From Montifringilla adamsi (taxonomy: Eukaryota; Chordata; Aves; Passeriformes; Passeridae), in contig JAGGNK010012559.1 of NCBI GenBank assembly GCA_017590115.1, forward strand, positions 2,091,236-2,155,235: a stretch of DNA of 64,000 bases, written 5' to 3'. The notes under the pieces were generated by a model. The model was given only the letters and a program-made list of their open reading frames with translations. It made no database searches and had not been told where the DNA came from. Positions 54,646-64,000 of this stretch are shown here, piece by piece (position 1 is the first letter of the stretch; each line of letters starts with the position of its first letter). The position numbers and the translations under genes are program-made.

Positions 54646-56046
54646 TTCCAGCACCTTTTCTGCAGAATGGTGGCCATGGGTCTGGTGGCAGTGAGATGGG
54701 TGACAGCAGGCAAGGGCTGTGTGTTCTCGGGCTGCTGCTGTCACTGCCTGGTGGCGCAGGGAGGCTGAGCTCTCCCAGGACTGCCTTTAGACATCCCAGC
54801 ATTTCCCATTTCATGAGTGGGGCACAAGACACTACACTTCAGCTACCAGACAAGTGTCTTGTAGCTGAAGGGAAGTCCATTCTTGTGGAGATGTGTGTAA
54901 CCGCGATGTGAGCATTAACTTCAGCACACACAAATCCTTTTCTCAGTGCCTCATTAAAGGCCCCAGGGGTTGGACATCCCATGGTGCTCAGGAGAGAGCT
55001 GCACTCAGTGGGAGCTATTGTGAACATTAAATGGTGTGGAATAACAGTGACCCAGAAAAGTCAGATCACAAATATCTCAAGTTATGCAAAATTACATCAG
55101 CTTTTCGCAGAAGTGGGTGAAGGTGTATGTGGGTATGTGTGTTTCACCCTTAATTTTGCCCTCACAGTGCCTTGCTCTCAGCTCTCAGCAAAATACAGAC
55201 TGAATACTTTCCTTTCAGAAATGTGAAATGAGATGAAATGGATCTGCTCTGTTTATTTAACAGGATTTGATTCACAACAAAACAATTTAACTGGAAAACA
55301 TTGCTGGGAGGACTGGCATAGCTCTGGGGAATGTTAATGTGTTACTGGGATTATGCAAGGAATGAATAGACTGGAATCCTCCAATACTCACTTGAACTTC
55401 CTTGCAGTTTAGGGCCCTATTTGTACAGGGAAAGGGTTATTGTGGTGTTATGTATATAGTATTAATGACAGTGATAATGATAAATTATACAATATGTATG
55501 ATATATACATGCAGTTATTCCAGTCAGGACATTCACAGCCTCCTCTTATATGGTCCCTCCTGAAGGTGACAGGATGACCTATTGCAACAAGATTTTGAGA
55601 CTGCAATATCATTTTCAGGCAGTGACTCTTTTCTCTGTGACGGGTGAAAGAAGTGGCTAAAGATGGCCCTGCACGGGAGTGTTCCTGTGTTCCTGACAGA
55701 ATATCCAGGAGCTTGCAGAGCCCTGGGGGTCTGCAGTGTGGGCTGGCTGCCACCCCACCACTGGGCAGCACTGCAGAGAAAACACTTTGTCTTTATTGTT
55801 ACCCGTGCTGCTTATCACCACAGCTGTCAGATGTACATTTAGCAGCTGTCTCACTCATATTGGGTGGGAGTCAGCTCATGTTCTTCTGACTGATGCCCAC
55901 TCCAAATGCCCTGCACATGCCTCAGCTGGCAGCAGTGTGGGTGAGGACATCCCTGTCACCATCCCCATGCACCCTGACCCCATCCCTTGTCAGCAGCAAA
56001 GGGCTTTGCAGAAGTCTGGTGTCACCAAGGACAGACAGGACACTTG

Positions 56047-56178
56047 GAATCACAGAATCCCAGAATGGTTTGGACCTTAAAGGTCCTCTTGTTCCACCCC
56101 CTGCCATGGGCAGGGACACCTTCCACTACTCCATGTTGATCCAAGCTCTGTCCAGCCTGGTCTTGAACACCCCCAGGT
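56047..56178 (-). mobile_element. CR1 LINE 3' end, antisense
   Basis: AATCACAGAATCCCAGAATGG followed by CTGCCATGGGCAGGGACACC. Confidence 0.92.
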
Positions 56179-56971
56179 AGAGCATCTCATGTGCTGCTGA
56201 AGTGTCCTGGGCGTTTCTGTCTCTGACTACCTGTGAAAAGCATCTTGGCTGATTTTTAAGCACAGAATATTGCAGACAGCTAAAAATCAAGGCATGAGGG
56301 TGACTGTCAGCTGCCCTACTCCATATTCACCCTCTGTGACTGCTGAAGTGGGTGATGAAATAGTTCCTGCTGTGACCCAAATGTCTTCTGAAAGGCTTCT
56401 TCAGTGGTTTGGGGTGGAAGTTCTTTCTTAGTAATGCAGGTGTGTACTATCTGAGGTAGGACGCTGGACTTCCTTCTATAGAGGTGACTGTAAAAATCCC
56501 CTTTTTACAGAATTTTTAGTTCTCCTAACCAACTCCCATCAGCACGTGGTTCAAAGCCAGGACCCAGTGCCAGTCAGGCCTCAGTGTGTTACTGGGGAAG
56601 CTGTTCTGTGTTTGGTTTCCACTGTGTGCTGATCACCAGTTTCACCTCGTGATTAATATAAACTTCACGGGGTGATGTGGAGTCACTGGCAAGTGTCAAG
56701 CACTGTCCAGCCCCACTTCCACACAGCAGGATGCTCCCTGTGAGCCCTTCTGTATGGCTCCTTGAGGTCTCCATCTGCAGGATTAATCAGGGTTTGTGTA
56801 AAATGTTCAAATCCTTTTACTAGTCTACACTTGTGCTCTGAACTTGATCAAGTTTTCATCTAAGTGCAAAGTAAACACATCTGTTACACTGAGCAACCAA
56901 AGGATCTTGAATAAGATACAAAATTATGTAGGAGCAAGAGCTGTTACTACATGTACAGTGCTCTGGAGCAC

Positions 56972-57244
56972 AAATCTGATGAGGAGCAGCTGGGGGATGA
57001 GTGACAGAACAAGGGGAAAGTGCCTCAAGTTGTGCCAGAGGAGGTTCAGGTTGGATTTTAGGGAACATTTCTTACTGAAAGAGTGATCAGGCATTGGCAC
57101 AGGATGCCTAGGGCATTAGTGGAGACACCATCTCCTGGAAGTGTTCGAAAAATGAGTAACCATGCCACTACATGATATGGTTTGTGAACAGGGTGGGATT
57201 CAGGCAGAGGTTGCACTTGATGACCTTGAAGGTGGTTTCCATTT
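56972..57244 (+). mobile_element. CR1 LINE fragment, sense, diverged
   Basis: GTGACAGAACAAGGGGAAAG, GAGGTTCAGGTTGGATTTTA and TTGATGACCTTGAAGGTGG mark a diverged CR1 with an incomplete 3' end. Confidence 0.85.
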
Positions 57245-58371
57245 TTAGTTGCCCCGTGGTTTTGTGCCTTGTGGCAGATCTTGCCCTGCTTCACTCTGTC
57301 TTCTCAGAGATCTCCACTAGATGGTGGAATGGACCAGTAAAAGAGTTTGTGCAGTAACAAAGGGACACGATCAGGCTGTGGTGACACCCGTGGGGATCTC
57401 AGAGCTGCTCTCAGGACCAGCTCCTGGAGCACCACACGTGCCCTGCGTGTTGGGGGGCATTTGGCAGCACCCCTCTCCATCAGTCTCTGCGATGCCATCC
57501 CAAACCCTCTGAGTCTGAAGAATTGTATCCTTCCACAGGTCTTGGTTCTTTCAGAAAGCGGGGGTTCACCTTCAGGCCTCTTCCTCTCCACTTCCTTTTC
57601 TCCATGGAGAAGAGCTGCCTTTTCCTAGGGGGCAAGGAGTGAACCCTCTGGTGTGCTGCAGAGCTCATCCATGCTAGGAAGGGAATGTTTTGGCTGGAGG
57701 ACTGTGAATGAGAATGGGACAGCATGTCACCAAAGAGGTAGGGGTAGGGAGGAAAAGTTCTGCAGGTGCAGAAGATGTGTGTGATGGGAATTAAAGTTCT
57801 CAAGTCTGTCTGATGGAGCCAGTGCTGGCCTTGGACAGAGTGCTGAACTGAGACCAGCTCTCAGCCCTCAGCTCTGAGAGGTCATGTCACAGTTCTGTGC
57901 CTCACTTTCTCCTGTGTAAGATGAAGTAAAGGATTCTGACCTTTTGGGAACAGGCTTTTGTTTTCTACAATGAACTGGGTGTCAGGGCTCTCTGTTTTCA
58001 TTACTGACTCTGCTGGTGACTTGTAGGATTGTGCCCTCTGTACCTGGAGTCACAGGGAGTTGAGGCTTTAGCTCCACTCATGACACTGTCCAGAGCAGGG
58101 GGCTGAGCCTGCACTGTCCTGGTTCCCTCATTTCAGTTAGAGCTGCATGTCCTGCAACAGCAAAGGGAGATCTGCCAGAGCCAGCTGCTGCTGAAGGGGT
58201 GATGGGTGCTGCTTGGGCTGCTGTCACTGTTTGGCCAGCCTGGTGTAGCCTGCAGGCCTTCATGTCTGCAGAAAGACTCGTGCAGATTTGATGAGTGGAG
58301 AAGCTGTAGAAGCAGAATGAGATGTTTTTCTTTAACAAATGAAGTTTCCTTCTCTGAGGGGACTGTGCTGG

Positions 58372-58472
58372 TGGTGGTTTTGCCAGGACATGGGGAAGTG
58401 TCCCTGCCCAGAAGGCTTGGAACAAGATGTCCTTTAAAGTTCCTCCCAACCCAAACTATCCTATGACTCCGT
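58372..58472 (+). mobile_element. CR1 LINE 3' end, sense, short
   Basis: GTGTCCCTGCCCAGAAGGC and CCTCCCAACCCAAACTATCC with terminal TATGACTCCGTGAC. Confidence 0.85.
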
Positions 58473-59057
58473 GACACTTTTTTTTCTGAGGACAGAAACC
58501 ACACAGACCATCTGAAGCCTAAGGAGTGTCCTCAGTTCCCCCAGCACTCTGCAGGAGTGCATTTCCAGCTCGTGCATTCTGGAGAGGCCAAGCCAGCTGC
58601 CACAAAGTGTGTTACAAAGACATGCAAGGACAAGAGGTAGGATTATCAAGAGCTGCTTCTCTCTACCTGCATGACTGAGCAAAATTTAATTACCTCTGCT
58701 CTCAGGAGAGCTGCTTGGCCCTAGTACATGAACCATGAGATTTAGGTTTCTTACAATTTGCAGTGCTGTGACAGGTCTGTGAGCCCTGCAGCCCGTAGGG
58801 TAGGGACCTACAGTAGAGACCAGGGAAAGCTGGGACAGGGATGCTGTAGTGAGTCATCCAAGAAAAAGAATGATGTAGGAAAAGAGACCTGCTACCCACA
58901 GGAAACATGCTGGTTGGCTTTTCCATTCAATCATCTCCCTTTAATGTTTTTAGCCTGTCATATTTCCATAGGTCCATTTTCACCTGCCTCTTTGATGCTG
59001 TGAGCTTGACTGTCTGCAGGTTTTCTCTGGTGTCCAAATCTTCATTCACTGACTGTT

Positions 59058-59150
59058 GTGTTTGTATTTTCAAGTATTTTCAAGACGTGTGTTTGTATTT
59101 TCAAGTCTTAAGTTTTCAAGTCTTAGGTTTGTATTTTCAAGTCTTAAATT
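59058..59150 (+). repeat. TTTGTATTTTCAAGTCTTA minisatellite
   Basis: Three imperfect units of about 19 bases, with shortened copies of TTTTCAAGTCTTA between them. Confidence 0.8.
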
Positions 59151-60689
59151 TTATCTGCTGTCAAGTAACACCTTCTGTTCTTATTGGCTAAGGAGACTAA
59201 TTGTTCCCTTTCTGTCTAGCAGCAACAAGGAGCCATAAAATTATCTCACAGAGCTGCTCTTCAGTCATGGTGGTGGTTATGAACCAAGTGTTTAAGAAAA
59301 GGCTTGGTCCAGAGAGCTGAAAGGACCAGGTGAGTGATCTGCAGGAAGATTCATTGAGATGACTTCACCCTGGGATGTCAGGGTGTGCCTGTAGGTTCAC
59401 AAACAAACCCAAGCCATCCCTGTGACCTTGTCAGTCATACATGTTTTTCTGTTGTGGTAAGGTGCAGGACAGGTTGCCTATCTGAGCATTTGGTAAATGG
59501 GCAGAATTGCTGTGATGGGACCTGCATGGGGGCAGGAATGTCACTGACAGGCACAGAACAGGGTCTCAGTGCTTAGAAAAATAAGCAGTCACCCAGGGAG
59601 AGTCAGGTTCAGTAAACCTGAAGAGCTCTGCAGGGCAGGAACACTCAGCAAAGCACTGAGGTGCCAAGAGGCAAAACAGGTTTTGGCCTCACTATTTGCC
59701 ACGTACCACACATAAACAGAGTGTGGCCAAGGTTTACATTAATGCCAGCCAGGTGTGCCAGGCCCAGGGCAGGAGGTGAGGCACTGCACAGACACACAGG
59801 GAGGGGTCTCATCTCTCCCAGAGTTCATACCCTCAACAGAAAAGTCAGGGAAAAATAAATGTGATTCTCTATAGCATTTTTTCTTGAATTAAAATACACA
59901 CCAGGGCCACTGTTCCCCCAGCACCTTTTTGGCTCTCAGCACACCTTAACCTTGATCCATGAGGGACATTTTGAGCTATCATATGACAGAGCCCAGGACA
60001 GAGCTGAGCCCTCTCCCCACACAGGGACTGTGAACCATCTGGTCAAGTCTGGGTTATCACACACAGAGGCCACCATGGCTAGAAAATAAGGTGGAGATCT
60101 GTGTGTCACAGCAAACCATTATGAGGGAGCACCAGAATCCCAGAGGAGCTTTGGGGATGTCAAATTATACCTGTCCCTAATCCAGGATGCTTTTGTGGAT
60201 GTGTGACTGGAATTTTTTAAAATACTGTTTCTCTGCCACTACTGTGAGTGTCCCATCAGCTCACTGACCACACAAAACAGCCCACCTGGAGTTTGTTTAG
60301 AGCTCTGCTCAAATGCTTCAGTTTTCTGTCTTTAAACCTGTACTGACAATATTTGCATTGTAATGATTGAACTCTGCTTTCACCTCAACATTTGCCGGGT
60401 AGCAAAGGTGAATTCTGCATAACCAGAGAACATTTGAGTCTTCCCATTCTTCTGGGAATAGTCTCACCTCAGTGTGGGACTCAGCTCTATTCAAGGCATA
60501 AGGGAGCTGCTTTTTCCTAATACTACATGGGAAGGTTTGGAGCTGCAAACAGCTACCAGGGTGCAAGAAGTAGATTTTAGGGACCAGGGTCAGCCAGGAA
60601 GCTCTCAGAAAATGTTAGGTTCTCCCATAAGTTTGTAGATGCCTCTGAAAAAAGAGAAAGGAGGATTTTTTTTACACAGGCAAGTAGTG

Positions 60690-60965
60690 ACAGGAAAAGG
60701 GGAAATGGTTTTAAATTGACAGAGGGAAGGGTTAGATGAGATATCAGGAATAAATTCTTCCCTGTGAGGGTGGTGAAGCCCTGGCACATGGTACCTAGAG
60801 CAGCTGTGGCTGTCCCATCTGTGGAAGTGTCCAAGGCCAGGTTGGATGGGGCTCAGAGCACCCTGAGACAGTGGAAAGTGTCCCTGCCCATGGCAGGGGG
60901 TGGAGCAGCATGAGCTTTCAGGTCCCTTTCTATCCAAACTATTCCATGGTCTGTAATTCTGTGAT
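60690..60965 (+). mobile_element. CR1 LINE 3' end, sense
   Basis: GACAGGAAAAGGGGAAATGG through CCAGGTTGGATGGGGCTC to AAACTATTCCATGGTC and TAATTCTGTGATC. Well preserved. Confidence 0.92.
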
Positions 60966-63441
60966 CTAGGGATGAAGGCACTCAGTGTTTGCTGAAGTTC
61001 CCATAGGATTTCTGGCAGAGTTAAGGGGTGAGAACTGATCTCCACTCTACAACACAAATCTGGCAAGATCACTCTCACGCACAGAGCAGCTGACACAGAC
61101 TCATACACAATGCCCCTTTCCCTTCTTTTGGGGCTTTTTTTTGTCTGTAAAAAAGGAGGAATCCTTCCATTTTAGGAGCAGAGCATATGTGATCACCAGC
61201 AGGAGCGAGTGTGCCACCAGCACAGTGATGTGTGGGAGCTGTGGGACCCGGCCTTGGCCTGACAGCAGCAAAGCACAGCTCAGCACAGGCAGAAGGAGCT
61301 CCACTGACAAAGTGCTAAGCAAACAGAGGAACTGGTGTGAGGAAAGCAGCATGAGCAGAGAGTTGGAGAAGTATGGAGCAAAAGTGCAGGCAGAAGAGTT
61401 TCCAGGACAGCATTGCTGGCTGAGAGAGATGAGGTCCCGCAGTGTCACTCCTGTGAGTCTCTTCCTGGCAAGCTGGGTGAGAGGAGGAAAGACACAAAGG
61501 CTCCAGAGAGAGGATGAAGGAAATGCAGGTTGACACAAAGCCCTGAGAGAGGAGAAATGCCCGGGGGGGTTCCTGGATGGACTCCTACAGAGGTGAAGCT
61601 AAGCTGGCAAGGAAACCTCATAGGGCAGCTGAGCTGATGCTCTGCCCCAAGCATGTGCAGGTCTGCTGTGCCACAGGGGAGATGGCAGTTCCATGGGCAC
61701 CCCAGCATCCAGTGGGGGGGTTTTGTCAGTGTCCACAGTCAAAGAAATCCAGCAGAAAGCTTTGCCTGTAACAGGCAGCCTCTGGCTGCAGCAGGTGACA
61801 GGAACAGGGTACCAGCAGAACTCGGGTGGTTGTTTCAGGGGCTGGATGGGCTTTGAGCCACCAGATCAAACACATAAAGCCCTGAGTAAAGCATTTGGGT
61901 GTGTGCACTGCAGGTGTGGCACAACACATGGTATGACTGAGCAGCGCAGCCCCTGAGAACAGCCTGCCACCACCAGTGACATCCCTGCATCCACCCCGAA
62001 GGGACACAACAGCTCCACAGTGCAGGGATGTGCACTGGGGTTCACAGCAGTCCAAAGGTCTTTTACTCCCTTCCACTGGTTTTCTTGGACTCCTGCACTT
62101 TGAACCTGATTCTGCAGGTGGCCTCCTCCTCCTGCTGTGTCATTTAGTTTCTAATTTTGAAGGGGCAAAACCTTGAGGGATTTCAACCCTTTTTTGAGTG
62201 CATACATGCTTTGTTGGTTGGTAGTGAGAGTGTCACACAATCGGTGTGAGATGTCTCAAAAGGCACTTCGTGGAAAAGGACAAATCACTCATTGTTCATG
62301 CAGCCCTAAGGACACAAAACCCTGCTCTAAGTGCTCTTTAAAATCTTTATGAAATGTGTGAGAAATACAGTGACATTCAGTTAATTCAATTGCAGGATAA
62401 TTTCAACTTCTATTTAATTCAATCAAAACTCCTGAAATAAAACCATTTGTATTCTTGACACAAACCCATTTGCACTCTACTTCTGCTGGGCTGATGGAGA
62501 TGTGATGAGTTTTTCACTTAGAGGCCACTTCACAGCTAATTTTTATACTGTTTTTGCTTAACTGACAATAAAGAAATACTCACACACTTGTGCTACAAAT
62601 TCCTGCCTCAATTGATAACATTTCCTTGCACAAAGAGAGTCATTACAGAAGAAACCCTCAAGTACAGAAGAAACCTTCAAGTCAAAGGGGTTGAGTGCTC
62701 TCTCCTGCTGTGCTGCAGCCAAACTAAAGCTTCCAGCTCGTTTTGTTGAACATTCCTGCACACGCAGACGGGACCTTGTGAGGTGTCAGCAGGTTGTAAA
62801 CCCAAATCCTTGCCGAGAAGAGGCCAACATTGTGAAAGGCACAAAAGCATGAAGAGCTCAAAGAGGCTGGAGGTGTGAAGAGAGAGGCAGTCCCTGCGTG
62901 CTGGGCTCCCACACCAGGCAGGGACAGTGCAAGTTACACAAGCCTGGCAGAGCTGAGTGTGGGGGGTAACAGGATTTATTTCTTTCACTCAGGAGTGGGA
63001 GGAGCTGGGTCAGGAAGAGAGGGAAGCTCTGCACGAGCACGCCGGGGTTGTTTGCAGGTATGAACGGGTGCCATCCATTGCCTGTGTTTTAGAGAGGGAG
63101 CAGTGAACGGCCCTGGGAGTGTAAAATCAGCAATACCCACCCCACGGGGAAGCACTTGCCATTTTTATTTGTTCTCTCCCTCTTGATCTCTCTAGCATAA
63201 GGCTGAGCATGTCCTCAAGAGTCCAGCAGCAGGAGGGGATGTGCCATGAGGGCAGATCAGAGAAGCTTTTGTCCCTGCCATCACCCTGGGGCTGTGGTCC
63301 TGCTGTGCTTGCACAGGGGCAACTGGATGGGCCAGAGGAATTTTAATCCTGAATGATTTCCACATTCCTTCCAGCCTGGCAAAGGATTCTGCTGAGGCAT
63401 CAACTGCCTTGTCCAGCTCAGCCTGTCCTGCATCTGATAAG

Positions 63442-63475
63442 TTAATTGAGGATTTAATTGAGGAATTAATTGAGG
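63442..63475 (+). repeat. three TTAATTGAGG units, 12-base period
   Basis: Exact TTAATTGAGG at 63442, 63454 and 63466, separated by two bases each. TAATTG is a homeodomain-type core. Confidence 0.85.
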
Positions 63476-64000
63476 CATTCTGCTGGTTACCACAACATTA
63501 TCAGTCAGCTTCCCAAAGTTGGAGCTTTCCAGTTCGTTTGGACTGAGTCCTGTAAATAACTAAATACCATTAACCTCCTCCAAAATCCCTGGAGTGGTGG
63601 CTGCTGGAAACTGGAGGGATCAGTATCCTTTTGCCAGCCTTTCTTTGAGTGCTGTTTTGCTCAGCTCAAGGAAGAAAGTTCACTTTGGAAGCAGAAGTGC
63701 TGAAAAGTCTTTTTTCCTTCATGTCCTGGTTCTGCAGCTGCAGCTGGTTGTGCTGTTCATTAGCTCTGATTCTGGCATTTGTCTTGGTGGTCTAAGAAGA
63801 TGTTCAGCTTTTGTTCTCAAAATCATACAAAACCCAGAGAGATTTCCACCTCTGTTCAGTTCATTTGTGCACACTGGAGATGTAAGATGTAATGCATCTG
63901 GAAGGTAATAACAGCACTTCTGTAAATTTGAGTTCCTGAACTATAACATTTTAAACCAAAAACTTGATGTGATTATCTCTAACCCTTTGGGGCCCATTCT

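Larger units (their letters stand above)
54297..64000. other. intergenic region upstream of CTPS1
   Basis: No gene recognised. It holds CR1 fragments at 56047, 56972, 58372 and 60690, the poly(A) tract at 54623, an AT-rich stretch near 55440-55520, minisatellites at 59058 and 63442, and an AT-rich, CpG-poor stretch near 62330-62480. In human the next gene on this side is CITED4; it is not in the window. A minus-strand ORF at 61101-61472 is described among the findings but is too weak to annotate as a gene. Confidence 0.65.

Noticed and set aside
57304..57591. 95-codon minus-strand frame rich in Arg
   Set aside because: No recognised motif, no splice context and no neighbouring exons; treated as chance.
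62677..62988. Upstream exon for the minus-strand membrane ORF at 61101
   Set aside because: I looked for partner exons here; two competing frames are open and neither shows a convincing domain or phase match.

Overview
This is vertebrate nuclear DNA from a bird, most likely a passerine. It carries spliced genes with GT-AG introns, more than twenty fragments of CR1 LINEs (the dominant avian retrotransposon), one solo endogenous-retrovirus LTR of a type I associate with songbirds, compact introns and a GC-rich CpG-island promoter. No prokaryotic, viral or organellar gene organisation is present. Species and chromosome cannot be read from the sequence. The gene pair suggests the avian counterpart of human 1p34.2, probably on a microchromosome.

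Layout. (1) 1-35945, plus strand: the 3' part of SCMH1, a Polycomb-group protein. The window opens inside an intron. Eleven coding exons follow (1303-34287), giving 639 residues in one continuous frame: two MBT repeats, a basic linker, the SLED domain, a variable linker and the C-terminal SAM domain, then a 3' UTR of about 1.65 kb. The start codon and first exons lie to the left of the window. (2) 35946-about 36570: short spacer. (3) 39486-53414, minus strand: complete CTPS1, CTP synthase 1, in 17 coding exons. The exon lengths sum to 1776 bases, which is 591 codons plus stop, with catalytic Cys399, His526 and Glu528 in place. (4) 53225-53935: CpG island and probable CTPS1 promoter. (5) 53936-64000: intergenic DNA with CR1 fragments, short tandem repeats and no gene I can support, only one weak transmembrane ORF candidate.

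The two genes are convergent and functionally unrelated as far as I know: SCMH1 acts in Polycomb repression in the nucleus, CTPS1 in de novo pyrimidine nucleotide synthesis in the cytosol. Exon limits were set by reading splice sites and checking that phases and exon lengths close exactly. They are predictions without transcript evidence.

No exotic new system was found. The points most worth a second look are an SCML2-like symmetric exon in SCMH1 (25203-25334), a duplicated 0.3-kb block directly upstream of that exon, the absence of a SLFNL1-like gene between the two genes, an in-frame open leader upstream of the CTPS1 start codon, and several exact or near-exact tandem or dispersed duplications in introns.
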